Assembly (NCBI GenBank): GCA_010279815.1
Contig: QEOQ01000348.1
Coordinates: forward strand, 158,396-222,395
Origin: Brachionus plicatilis
Lineage: Eukaryota; Rotifera; Eurotatoria; Ploima; Brachionidae
DNA length: 64,000 nt
Reading direction: 5' to 3'
Both the position numbers and the translations under genes were made by a program. The notes beneath the pieces were generated by a model. The model was not told the origin of the DNA. It searched no databases and saw only the letters and a program-made list of their open reading frames with translations. Below, one piece after another: positions 1-10,964 of this stretch (within the stretch, counting starts at the first letter, position 1; each line of letters begins with the position of its first letter).

Positions 1-1089
1 TAGACTTACGATATTTTTTGGTTATTTTAGACTTTCAAAAAATGGTTCTGCCAAGTTTGGTGACTAGTTGGTTGAATCAGTAAAACCAGTTATGTCTTCA
101 TATTAAGTGATCTAATTAATTGTTTTAATCGTCAGCAAAAAATTTACAACTAAAAGAAAAATTAGATTTAAATAAATTTATGAGACAATTTTTAGAAATT
201 GAATTTCACTTGAATCTTAACAAAATTCTAATTTATTTTATAGTGTATTTGAAGAATCAGATGATTTTTTAAATTCAAAAATTATCCAAGAATACAATTT
301 TTTTGTTCATAAAAGTAATTTTTAAATTGTTCTGAAAGCTTGTATAGTTTTATTATATGGCCAGTTGATCACCTTTGAGAGGAGATCTAACAAAATAAAA
401 ATTAAATATTAATTTAATTGATTCGATCTTAACAGCATTTTAAAAGCTTTTAAACAGTGATCAATATTTTTGTTTATTAATTAGATTAAGTTTATTCAAA
501 TAGCCAAGGAAATCCTGATTAATGACCAGACTTTTTCAAAAAATATTTTGTTTCAACTGGTATTAAGGAAATAAATTACTATCCAGGCTTATTTTTCAAA
601 ATATTTCCAACAAAAATTGAACATAAAAGCAGTTAAAAAATAGAGACATAAAAAAATTAAATTAAATTTTATTATGTTTTTCTAAACGCCTTAGTCTATT
701 GTCCGATCGGTAAAAGCATAATCATATAATTTTGTTTATTTATATTCATATAAATTTTGTTTGTCAAATTCTATGCCTAAATTTAGAGTAAAAGTCAAAT
801 TTTGACAATATTTTTTTTAAATGAATACCTTAAACAATTTAACTTTTAATCAAAATTTTCAATAAAATCTTAGAAGAAAAATTTCTTAGAACTCCATCAC
901 TCCTTTTATAAAATAAATAAACTAAGATTATATAATTTTTATTTTAAATGTAAAAAAACACTTGAATAGTAAAATTTTTGGTCAAAAATTACTCTCAGAT
1001 CTCTGACCAAAAATACCTAATCTAAATATTAAAATTCTGATTTCTGAAACTACTTTTGTGATTCAAAATTCATGATAAAAAAAATTTTC
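1..1089. other. Intergenic, AT-rich, no gene seen
   Basis: No open frame of convincing composition is visible on either strand. The A/T-rich stretch near 935-950 contains AATAAA on the minus strand and could serve as the polyadenylation signal of the small minus-strand ORF that ends at 1090. Confidence 0.5.
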
Positions 1090-1341
1090 CTACTTTGTGT
1101 CAATGCTGGGTCCCTTTTCGTCGTAAATAGCCATTAAATTTTTGATTGACTTGCGCAAGTCTTTGACTGAAGTCAACAATTTGGATCCGACCAGAGAACC
1201 AACCTGCTGGTTATTGGCAGCATTTTTCAACAATTTAACATCTGGTAAAATATTAACATTTTGATCGTAGCTGGCTTTGCTTTTATTTTTTATGGGATCT
1301 AAATTCCTGTAGTTTCTTGCACTGAATTTGCATCCCGTCAT
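1090..1341 (-). CDS. Hypothetical 83-aa protein
   Basis: A single open frame from ATG at 1341 to TAG at 1090. Its amino-acid composition is balanced (few homopolymers, Gly, Asp, Pro and Ser present), unlike the Lys/Phe/Asn-rich noise ORFs of the surrounding DNA, which argues that it is coding. No domain, signal peptide or membrane segment is visible; the C-terminal half, with K-D-L-R-K-S-I-K-N-L, could form an amphipathic helix. I do not recognise the family. It could be a complete small protein or the last exon of a longer gene whose other exons I could not find upstream. It points the same way as the next two minus-strand genes. Confidence 0.45.
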   Translation of the reverse strand: MTGCKFSARNYRNLDPIKNKSKASYDQNVNILPDVKLLKNAANNQQVGSLVGSKLLTSVKDLRKSIKNLMAIYDEKGPSIDTK

Positions 1342-3469
1342 GATTTCTTGTGGCCACCGATCAACTCTAATCTAATTACCAAATTATTCTAAAATCTAAA
1401 GCTATTTAAATTTTTGAATAAAAGTAAGAACTAATTAGTAAACTACGCGGGGTATTTAACAAAAATATTTAGAATTTGTGTATAAAATTTTCAAGAGTTG
1501 AACTGTTTTGTTTTTTGAATAACTAGAACTTAACTTAAGGGTGTCAAATAAATCAACTCAAAATAGTTAGGTAATTGAGCTAGGTTGATTATTCTTTTTG
1601 AACAAGTTGGACAACATTTAAAAAAAATTATCTAAACTGAAAAAATAGAGACTGCACACTTTTAAAGCTAAGATTTTGGCTAATTAAAATTTTGCATAAT
1701 TTTAAGTAGAGTAGGATATGGGCAATCTGGTTTTAGTTGACAAATTTAATTTAAAAAATGTGAGCCAAAAATGTTAAGCTTATTTGCACTTGGCAAATTC
1801 TTATAAATCGCCTATGATAAGCATTAGGTAAAATTAATTTCATGGATAAGTTTTGGTCATTTCGAAAAGAACCAAGCTCTGCTTCGCCACCAATTGGGCG
1901 CATTATGTAAGCCTTGAAAAAAAAATTTCTAACTCAATTATTTCGGTCAAAATATAATTAAGTTTGGAGCAATTTTGCGGAAATTTTTCGTTTGAATAAG
2001 TTTATGAATATTTTTTTGTTTTGACCAAATTTATTGTTAATTAAACTCGAAAAATAAATTAAAAAAATTGCTCTTTTTTTTTCTTCAAAATTTTGAATTC
2101 TAATTTTATTTGATAATAATTTACAAATTTACTTAGAGATTTGGTCTTTGTTAAAAAAAAACAGATACACGGCTTTAATTGTTATTAATTTAGTTTGCTA
2201 TTTTACTTATGTAATCACAATGCTTGGGTCTTTAAATGATCTTTTGAAATAAAAAAAGCTCATCAGATGAGACGTCAATTTTTCAAACTAGGCTAAGTAT
2301 TATTTCATTAAATAAATGATATTTTCTTAAAATTCTAAAAAATTAAACCAAGTTTTATTTGAATTTTTTTAGTTAAAAAATTTTTTAAAATAAATTTTAT
2401 TAATTTTGATCGATGTTTTAGCCTTTTATTGAAAAAATAACAACTGGATCTAACTTGGCTTTAAAAATTTTAAGCAAGTAAATAATTTTAAAGAGTGATC
2501 AAACAATTTTTTTATTGAATTAGATCGAACCTTGAATAAAAAAATAAATACTTGATTTTTGATGAAAAAAGCGTAGGTTAGCGCTTCAAAAATAAATAAG
2601 ATTTTTTCATAATAAAATACCGAACAAAAAATAAATAGAAATGTTTTACATCTCTGTTAAATTTCAATTTAACAGATAAAATAATAATTTATACTCAACA
2701 ATATATTAAAATAAACAGAGAGAAAATATTTTTAAAATGGCAATTTTATTTTAAATCATAAATTGATAAATAATGCTCGATGCATTTGATTGAAAATATT
2801 TTTTATAATTATTTTTTATTTCAAAGTGGCATGGCTAATTTTGACATATTTTAATAGAACGGTATACTCGGCCAATGGTCTAAAATTCATACAAGTGTAA
2901 AATAATAAAAATACAATTTTTTAATTTATTCCCTCCTCCACCATTAAAAGCATTAACTGTAGGAAATTTGATACAAAGAATCAATTCTCGCTAAATTTAT
3001 GATCTAAATTATTTCTTTAAAAGTTTTTTGGTTATTTTTAGTGAAAAATTTTACTTCTAGTTCTAAAAGTACTTTAGTGAAAAATTACTTAAGGCCATGT
3101 TCCAAAAAGTCTTAAACGCTTTTTGATTAGCATTGAATGGAGTAGACAAAAGCAATTAAAAAATAATAAAAATTATTATTTTCAAATGTGTCAAAAAACC
3201 AATTTTGAAAAAAAAAATTAAATTAATTTCAAAATAATCTTGCTCAATTTTGAGTTCAGAATTGTGAAAATACACAAAATTAGCAGCCAAATTCAAAAAA
3301 AAGATGCCAACAAGCTTCGTTTACCAAAATAAGAATGGTCAATATTTGCTTATAGGATATGGGATTAATATAAGAAGCGTGGCAAATATTTTCGCGCCAT
3401 CTTACCGTATAATTAATTATCATTTAGGACAAAATTTTTTATTTCAAAATTAAAACAAAACAAAAATTT
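1342..3469. other. Intergenic, about 2.1 kb, no gene seen
   Basis: Low-complexity A/T sequence with many stops in all frames. I see no conserved motif, tRNA-like structure or long repeat. The block at 1850-1925, which contains the GC-richer run 'gctctgcttcgccacc', is the only compositional departure and does not extend into an open frame. Confidence 0.5.
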
Positions 3470-4436
3470 TCAAGCTTCAAATTCAAATAAAGAATCAATT
3501 GAGTCTTGACTATTGAAGCCATAATTCCCATTCGAATCATTTAAATTTTTAAAATCTGTTTGTATCAAGCGTCTTTTTCTCACACCGTTCTCTGAGACAT
3601 TTGTGACAAAATTTTTGTAATTCTTTAATTTATTCAATAAATGATATTTATTAATTTTAGTTTTTTTGATTGAACTCAATTTTTTGCATGAATCACTTTT
3701 TGTTTTTATCCCAATATGTCTGACTTGTTCGCCCATTCTATTAAAATAATAAATAAACCTTTTAACGCTAGAGACATATTAAATTACTTCTGATCAATAG
3801 ATCGTTCTAGGAATATAATCGCATCATTTACGGTTTTTTTAATTATGGTCTCAATATCCAATGGCAACTAGAAATTAAAACTATAATTAACAGATTATTG
3901 ATTGATAATTTTTCAAGTACCTTGAGCAAAATATTTTCCAATTTTTCATTTTTAAGACTTAACTGAGTCAATTTAGTTTCAACCAGGCTATATATTTGTT
4001 CATTTTTATCACTGTTTTTGACTGTTTCTTGCAGTGATGCCATTTCATTCCTTAGGCAGCTTACTGAGCTTTGAACAACTTCTAACTTACTGCGAACCAA
4101 GTCAAAATCTTCACTGCCTCTTCTTTAAAAATAAAATAGTTCTTTTAAATTTTGGTTAAAAATTTACTTTTGAGACTCTGGTCCATTTAGTACTTGGTAT
4201 TTGGTCTGGTCGATTTGTTGAAGTGAATTTGATTGGGAATATTTGAAAGAATGGTTTAAATTGGACTTCAAATCTTGGTACAAGCCTGACTCGACTCTTT
4301 GAGCCTGAGGTCTCAAAATGTTAAATCCTGATTTGGAATAAAAACCTGTATCACTCAAATACAAGCGTTCATTTAGGCTTAGTGATAAAAAAGACGTATC
4401 GACATCTAGATTTCTAATAGTTTGATTTTTGTCCAT
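3470..4436 (-). CDS. Coiled-coil protein, 272 aa, four exons
   Basis: I join four minus-strand exons: 4436-4168, 4122-3921, 3867-3788 and 3737-3470. All introns are very short (45, 53 and 50 bp) with GT..AG ends, and the reading frame is kept across every junction, which supports one gene rather than three small ORFs. The N-terminal 90 residues are Ser/Asn/Gln/Leu rich and probably disordered. Residues about 95-160 contain heptad-like Leu/Val/Ile spacing (S-K-L-E-V-V, T-K-L-T-Q-L, K-L-E-N-I-L) and should form a coiled coil. The last 85 residues are Lys-rich and end in an acidic F-E-F-E-A tail. No catalytic motif, signal peptide or membrane segment is visible. I do not recognise the family; an axonemal, centrosomal or chromosome-structure role would be a guess. 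Confidence 0.7.
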
Positions 4437-4699
4437 TTTTCAAAAATTTAAAACTAAATAAAACAAAAAACGTGGGGTTTCAAAAAATTTTATTCAAATA
4501 TTATGTAAATAGCTTTGAATTGTTTCGGTACTAGAGAAAAATTTGCGCGGATTAATTTCAAAAATTTGAAAAAAATATTAATCATTTTAAAAATTTTGAC
4601 TTTAAAAAAATTAAATAGTTTAGTTATGGCCAAAGTTGCGGAACTAATTTTAAACATAAGAAATAAGTAAAAAATAATTGAGTAAAATGTATTTATTAG

Positions 4700-5819
4700 T
4701 CAAGAAAAGTAAGAAATGTTAAATGTTAAATTAGGTTCTTTTTGGCGGTCCGACTCAGCTTCGAAGCCTGCAGGACCATTTAAAGCTGATATGAGACCAA
4801 TTAGGTACATAGATGTGAATAAAAGTGCATGAGTTGTACAACTTATTTCGAGTTTAAAGTCCGATTTGAGGACATAAAAATCAAATAGGGCAAAAAAAGA
4901 TCGCCACAAGGCAACAAGTCCAATAAAACAAATTAATTCAAAACATGTCTTGAAATTTTCATTTGTTTTTGAATAATATTTTTTGACTAGTACTAAAACG
5001 ACTAGGGCTACAAAGAAAATAAAATAGCCAAATAAACACGTTTGAAGAATCGATAGAAAATGAGTTTGTTCACCAAAATAAACAAAGGTATAGTGTTTTA
5101 CACCTAATTCAAACACGTCCCATATACCTTTCCATATAAACACATTTATTAGCATTTCAACAAACTCCATATAGACAAAATTGACCAAATTTTGTGCCAA
5201 CCTGCTCTAAATAATAAAAATTTAAAAAAAATTTCTTTCCTAAATAAAAATTCAAAATAAACTCTACTTTTAAGCTAAATATTTTTGGTTGAGTGAAAAA
5301 ATTGGACAAGTCTTGACTCGGCTCTAGGTGAAAAGGAACACATTTTATGAGCGGAGTCAACTTTCTGTCAAGAAACACTCGGAAACATATCAAGGCCATC
5401 ATGGACAGAAGAACTGTGTACTTGAAATGAATCATGGTTGAGTAGTAATTGTAGATGTCCCAGTAGGTTCGCCATTGTGACACGTACGCTATTGACATGG
5501 TGTATGAAAAGCAAAATCTAAGAGTCTTGGCAACCCAGCTGTTACTTGGCAGACTATTATTCAAATTTTCTAATGGTTCTTGCAGTTGGTAGACTATAAG
5601 AAGGATAAAATTTGAAATTAGAAAAGTTATTGAACAACTTAAAAGGATGTTTTGATAGAAAATTGCCAAATAAAATACGTTCCATGTCGCGCACCAATAA
5701 ATTATTACCAAAGGAGTGAAAATAAATGCATTTAAAAGGTAGTTGATGATTGTGTATCGTTGATGATTTGAACGTTTTTCCAATAAACATTTTTTTTCGC
5801 TCTCAACAAAGTTTTTCAT
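4700..5819 (-). CDS. fusl: Fuseless-like multi-pass membrane protein
   Basis: Two exons, 5819-5268 and 5206-4700, separated by a 61-bp GT..AG intron in phase 0, give 352 residues. The ATG at 5819 is used; the open frame extends one TTG codon further. The protein has about eight hydrophobic segments in two halves of four. Each half carries aromatic repeats of the form W-x-x-x-W/F-D/N: C-A-T-W-N-V-F and Q-W-R-T-Y-W-D in the first half, W-K-G-I-W-D-V-F and L-W-R-S-F-F in the second. This internally duplicated W..W-D pattern and eight-helix layout match the invertebrate Fuseless family. In flies Fuseless acts in presynaptic terminals in calcium-channel localisation; that role here is inference from the family. 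No signal peptide. The C-terminus, about 20 residues after the last helix, is polar. Confidence 0.65.
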
Positions 5820-6114
5820 CAAAACAAAAGTCTACCAAGTAAAGTGATCCAGAAGCCGGGTGGGTTTTTCTAGTCAACAAAATTAAATTCTATTCAAAAA
5901 ATTCAATCTTATTTATTTTAGTGTGATTATCAATTAATTCAATTTCAATTTGATAAGATTATTTTTTCTATTTTGAGCTAGATGATAAAATTGTTAAATA
6001 AAAAGATAGAGTCAAGTCTTGAAACAATTTTTATTAGACTAAAATAAGTACTAAATATTAATTTTTTTTATTGCTTGTGACTTTTGATTAAATTCTAAAT
6101 CTTGAAAATTTGTT

Positions 6115-6875
6115 GGCATTGTGAAATTTGGTACAAAAAAAAAATAAAAAATATAAAAATTCCAAAGCTCAGGTTCTGAAGGAGCAAAATATGTTCTGTA
6201 AATTGTAGCAAATGATACATTCTTTGTACCACCAATATACTGATTCTGCAAAACTCTGTAATACATCTGTAAAATTCCGAAAATAGTAAATTTTGGATAT
6301 TACATTATATTAAAAATCCAATTCAACTTTAAAAGGTGGTACAAAGGATGTATCAGTTGCTACAATTTACTCAACATATTTTAGTCGGTCCAGATTAAAG
6401 TTCTGGCTTTTTTTATTTTGTTTCAGACTTGTTTATAAGTCACAGTTTTAAGTCTTAGTCACAAAAATTTTAGTCAATACCTGGTTCATCAGGACCAGTT
6501 GAAAGAATTTTTTTCTAAATTTGGTTACATTAACAGACCTTATAGGTCAAGAGCCAGGAATTTAGAAGAATCAACTTTGGTATCAAATATGGATTTATTA
6601 AATCATTGAATTGGCTTAAAAAAAAAAAAATTTAAGTCATTGACTTGACTTGACTTTGTGGCTAAAAAACAAGTTTGTTTTGTTTTTGCTTTTTGTACTA
6701 AAATTCACAATGTTGTGAATTTTGCAGAATCAGTATACGGGTGGTACAAAGGATGCATCAGTTGCTACAATTTACAGAACATGTTTTGGTCCTTCAGACC
6801 TTGAGCTTTTGAAATTTTAATATTCTACCTTCTTTTAATATTGTTGTTGATTTTTGTACCAAAATTCACAATTCC
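6115..6875. mobile_element. Composite MITE, copy 1, with an internal insertion
   Basis: The element opens with GGCATTGTGAAATTTGGTAC and closes with the complementary GTACCAAAATTCACAATTCC. It contains three versions of a roughly 45-bp module (core GGTACAAAGGATGCATCAG), one inverted at about 6190-6245 and two direct at about 6340-6400 and 6735-6800. The same succession of modules is found in reverse at 37269-37717. About 270 bp at 6430-6700 have no counterpart there and look like a later insertion. Nine bases on either side (AAATTTGTT and AAATTTTTT) are a possible target duplication with one mismatch. It has no coding capacity, so it would be non-autonomous. Confidence 0.7.
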
Positions 6876-6954
6876 AAATTTTTTAGAATATTTTTTGAGT
6901 AAAACAGAAAAATACCTAAAAAAATGGCACACGGTGAAATTTTAGGACAAAAGT

Positions 6955-7233
6955 TACAGTACAAAAATTTAAAAGATTATATTTTTTTTAAATTGTGCAA
7001 AAATTCTTCTGTAAACAGTAAAATATGAATGAATTCCAAGCTCTGCAAAAACTCTGCAAATAATTGCATATTTTAATCAAATATTTTTTGATGATGTTCA
7101 TTTTACAGAGAATTGCAGATTTTTTGAAGAAATTGGAATTCATTTGTAAAAATTTGTAAAATATTGTACTGTTTACAGAACAATTTTTGCCCAATTTAAT
7201 AAAAAATATAATCTTTTAACTTTTTGTACTTTC
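6955..7233. repeat. Imperfect inverted repeat (foldback element)
   Basis: The left arm at about 6955-7040 and the right arm at about 7135-7233 are imperfect reverse complements, including TAAAAGATTATATTTTTT, TTCTGTAAACAGTA and GAATTCCAA on both sides. The spacer holds a CTCTGCAAAAACTCTGCA motif that also occurs in the 50.9-51.25 kb palindrome. The open frame read through it on the minus strand is a by-product of the palindrome, not a gene. Confidence 0.6.
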
Positions 7234-7778
7234 ACATTACCAAAAACAATCACGTATAGAAAAAGTGAATCTTTTTTTTTTAAATTTAAAATGTGTAAAA
7301 TATTAAATTAAATTTTTTTTTATTTCAGCTTAGTCAACAGGATAGTGGACCTTAAGAATTGAATAACGCTTTATTTATTTAAATTCAGCACAAAAGTATT
7401 AATGATTAATGAAAAATGGCTAAAACAAAAATTATTTTTCTAAAAAAGTACTGTTCAACAGTTTGATACAAACATTTCAGTTGTTTCTTTGATCTTTTAA
7501 AACAAAATAGGTTTTATGCTAATAAATTGCAGAGTTTTTAGAAAAATTTTGTAATCGAAAAAAGTATTAATTATTTTGTTAAGTTATTTTGGATGTGTTG
7601 CAAAAAATTTAATTAAATTTAATTCAATTTTATTTATTTGTGAGAAAATTTTAAAAATCTAATAAATTTAATAAATTTTAAAATTTTATTTTTGGTGGAA
7701 AATTTTTATTTTGATGATAAATTTAAAAAAAAATCTAAATTTCAAATCGGTTAATTAATTTAATTTTTGAAAATAAAA

Positions 7779-10700
7779 TCATCGAAACTCAATGTCAGAA
7801 TCATTTTCGTCAGAATCAGCAAGCGAAATGTCATGTTCGACTTTGTTAGTTATTCCAAGAATCTTGTTGAGAATACTTTCTTTTTGTTCTTTTCCGATGT
7901 TGTTTCTCTTAAGATAAATGGCAGTGAGGCTTTCACTAGTCTCAAGAATGTCAAAAACACTGTTGAGTATTTCACAATCAATTTCATTTTTTGCCACATC
8001 AATGGTTTGAATTCTACTTAAAGTATCAAGTGATTTGAATAGAATACTGGCACCTCGAGTACCTATTTGATTACCAGATAGTCGTAGAACACTGAGTTTA
8101 GGAAATTGATGAATACATCCTGCTAAAGCAATAGCACCTTCATTCTCTAGTGAATTAAATGAGAAATCAAGAGAACATAAATTTGCCAGAGACTTGATAT
8201 GCTCCAAAAGTGTAATGAGCCCTTGGTCTGTGATGTCATTTCTTCCTAAGTCCAATTCCTCTAGACTAACCAGTTTTCCAAGAGAAGTTGAAATTTTTTT
8301 AGCACCGCAAGTCTTTAATGTATTATTCGAAAGGAATAGCCTTTGAAGGTTAGCCGAATTGTGAAGTGACTCGACCACTGACTGTGTTCCATATTCCATC
8401 ATAGAATTGCAAGACAGATCAACTTCAATCAAATTTTTTAAAGAGCCCAGACTTTTTGCCAGATCAACACCACCCATTACTCCAGCATTATTTCCCGAAT
8501 ATCTAAATACGGCAAGATTGGGCAGTTTAGCCAGAGCCATAGACACGAACTTGGTGCCATCGGATCCAATAGCATTTTCAGAAAGATCAATAATAGTTAA
8601 ATGGGACAACTCTGTGAGAGTTGTGCAGAGTGCTTGTACATCTTTAATCTCACATATTGAATTGCCGCCAATGTGTAGCACTTGTAGCTCTGTCATATTT
8701 CCAATTAAAGTTGGTAGATGGACATTTTTTTCTAGACAAAGGTTGTTATTTGAAAGATTGAGAACTTTCAGATTTTTGAGTTTTGAAATTGCGTTAAAAA
8801 ATGAACTTTTAGATTTATCTCTGATTTCCATAAGAGCGGCTTGCATTTTTTGGCAAAATAAAAAGCTGGTTAAAGTGTTTGCCAAATTGAGTTTTTCCAA
8901 ATTATCCAGCTTTTCTAATGAAGTGCTCAAGCCAACTGCGCTCTTTAATCCAATGTTGTTGTCTGAAATATCAAGATTTGTCAGCTTCTTCAGTCTGCCC
9001 ATTTCACTGTAAACCATTTTTTTTATCTTCTCTGGAATCTCTTTAAGCTGAAGAGATTTCAAGTGTGTACAATTCTGAAGCGTATCAAATTGAACTTTGA
9101 CAAGTTTTCCATTAATTTCGGCAAATGTTATTTTTACTTCTTGATTGTTCAGCGTTAAAATTTTTTTATTCCACAGCCTGTAAATGGCCGGTCTCTCAAT
9201 TTTAAACGAGTCAATCCAGAATTTGATGGTCTCCTCTTGGCTTAGATTTTCTTGGTAGACCAAGAATGAACTGAACTTTTTCTTTATGGCTGGATCTCTC
9301 AAAGCAACAGAGCTAAGTATGTTAATGACTATTTTCTTAAGAAGTTCGATTGTTTGATTTCTTGTTTTGTCTTCAATAACATATTCCTCTTCAATTAAAT
9401 ATGTGAAAGTCTTTATCAATATAGCCCTCTTATATTCATTGGTGTCAATATTTCCAGAGAAAAATATATTCTGAAGAATATGAGTTTCTAAATGGCTTGG
9501 CCTAGCGGCAAGTGATGGTTCAATATACTTTTTCAAAAAGATTAGTGGTAAGGTACTAGGTACCGAATCATAAAATTTGCAGAGATATTGATCATCAAAA
9601 TTCTTGTTTTCACTACTAACAAAAGTCATTTGTGCGTGATAAGTGAAGTGCTTGATATTCATTGTTATTTTTGTTCCATTGGGTTGTATAAAAATAAGAT
9701 TAAAATCGCCACAAAAGTCTTTTCTACTCATTGAATTAAATTCTGTAAAATTTTCTTCATAAATTTCTACCTTTACTTTTCTTGCCTCAAACGATGGAGT
9801 AATCAATTTAAATAAACGCTTTACTTTGCCTTCAATATCTTTCATTCCCCTGAAATTGCTCCAAAATTCTTTGTGATCCAACTCAAATATTTTTAAAAGC
9901 ACATTCATCATGTTTATAAGTCCACTTTTTATCTCATTTCTCATTTCCCGTTTGTAAACAATTAGATTCGTGTTGTAAGGTGTCTTCTTTGTTTCGGAAT
10001 TGAAGTCGCCTAATCCTTGGACAACCCTGGACCACTCTTTCCTTATTTCTTGGCAGATTGCAAAAATATTTCTGTGATTACTGTAAAAGTTAGCAATATC
10101 TGAGTTTTTTGGCAGAGTAGCAGTGGAATAAGTGCCAATATTTGGATCAAAAAGTAAACAGTTGCAGATATGTAATAGCAGGACATCGGCACAATCTGGA
10201 AAGGTGTTTTGCAGAATAAATGGATTCTCCTTTTCTCTCTTTGATCTATCGAAAATTGGAATAAATTCATTTGATGGTGGTTTATTAATTTTGGAATATG
10301 GAAAACTTGTAAAATCTTTGTTTAATCTTACAATCTCTTGCATTATATCAACTGGAAAACTGTAAATATCAAATGATCCATCAAAATGAACTTTTTTCAC
10401 AACATGTCCTAGGTACTGCTCGAGATCTTGTTGGGAATCTGCAAAATTAATCACAAATGCATGGATAACTAAAAGCTTCATAATTCTAGTATTTTGAGGG
10501 CCAAATAAAGTGGAACTGGATAAAAAAAGTTCTTCAATTCTTATGAAATTTTCGAATACAGACTCTTTTGATAATTGGTGTTTAGGATTCAATATCTTAA
10601 TGAACATGCTTGCCATGAATTCTAATGTTTTACATTTTGATTTAGATGCAGTATAGGCGAAGTTTTGAATGTCATCAGTTTTTGAAATACTCAGGACACC

Positions 10701-10964
10701 GGAAGGAGATGGAAACAATTCAACGAGCAACTTGTAGAAGTCGTTCGTGCTTGAATCTAGCAAATATTGTCGGATTTCCGAATCCTTTTCGATTTCTATC
10801 TCAGCACTGTAAAATCTGAGATTACTCAATATGCCAGTAGATTGAAAGAGAAATCCAAATATTGGATTAATGATAGAGTTTTTCAATAAAAGGCTCTTTT
10901 CACTGTGTGCATTTTCGATATTTTTGATTGCATTATCGATACTTTCAAGTGACATCACTGACAT
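7779..10964 (-). CDS. Leucine-rich-repeat protein, NLR-like layout, 1061 aa
   Basis: One uninterrupted frame of 1061 codons from ATG at 10964 to TGA at 7779, unusual here because most other genes are split. Residues from about 640 to 1035 hold roughly 12 leucine-rich repeats of about 28 residues in the ribonuclease-inhibitor style (L-x-x-L-D-L/I-S-x-N-x-I-G). Such arrays form a curved protein-binding scaffold. The first 600 residues are predicted mostly helical and I do not recognise them. I looked for a nucleotide-binding P-loop (GxxxxGKS/T), as expected in NACHT NLRs, and did not see one. There is no signal peptide and no membrane segment, so the protein is probably intracellular; the C-terminus is acidic (repeated Asp/Glu/Ser). 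It could be an innate-immune-type sensor that has lost NACHT, or a cytoskeletal LRR protein. The sequence does not decide. Confidence 0.85.
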   Translation of the reverse strand: MSVMSLESIDNAIKNIENAHSEKSLLLKNSIINPIFGFLFQSTGILSNLRFYSAEIEIEKDSEIRQYLLDSSTNDFYKLLVELFPSPSGVLSISKTDDIQNFAYTASKSKCKTLEFMASMFIKILNPKHQLSKESVFENFIRIEELFLSSSTLFGPQNTRIMKLLVIHAFVINFADSQQDLEQYLGHVVKKVHFDGSFDIYSFPVDIMQEIVRLNKDFTSFPYSKINKPPSNEFIPIFDRSKREKENPFILQNTFPDCADVLLLHICNCLLFDPNIGTYSTATLPKNSDIANFYSNHRNIFAICQEIRKEWSRVVQGLGDFNSETKKTPYNTNLIVYKREMRNEIKSGLINMMNVLLKIFELDHKEFWSNFRGMKDIEGKVKRLFKLITPSFEARKVKVEIYEENFTEFNSMSRKDFCGDFNLIFIQPNGTKITMNIKHFTYHAQMTFVSSENKNFDDQYLCKFYDSVPSTLPLIFLKKYIEPSLAARPSHLETHILQNIFFSGNIDTNEYKRAILIKTFTYLIEEEYVIEDKTRNQTIELLKKIVINILSSVALRDPAIKKKFSSFLVYQENLSQEETIKFWIDSFKIERPAIYRLWNKKILTLNNQEVKITFAEINGKLVKVQFDTLQNCTHLKSLQLKEIPEKIKKMVYSEMGRLKKLTNLDISDNNIGLKSAVGLSTSLEKLDNLEKLNLANTLTSFLFCQKMQAALMEIRDKSKSSFFNAISKLKNLKVLNLSNNNLCLEKNVHLPTLIGNMTELQVLHIGGNSICEIKDVQALCTTLTELSHLTIIDLSENAIGSDGTKFVSMALAKLPNLAVFRYSGNNAGVMGGVDLAKSLGSLKNLIEVDLSCNSMMEYGTQSVVESLHNSANLQRLFLSNNTLKTCGAKKISTSLGKLVSLEELDLGRNDITDQGLITLLEHIKSLANLCSLDFSFNSLENEGAIALAGCIHQFPKLSVLRLSGNQIGTRGASILFKSLDTLSRIQTIDVAKNEIDCEILNSVFDILETSESLTAIYLKRNNIGKEQKESILNKILGITNKVEHDISLADSDENDSDIEFR

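Noticed and set aside
6051..6266. 71-codon minus-strand frame
   Set aside because: Lies inside the composite MITE; the repeated G-G-T-K segment is the translated repeat module.
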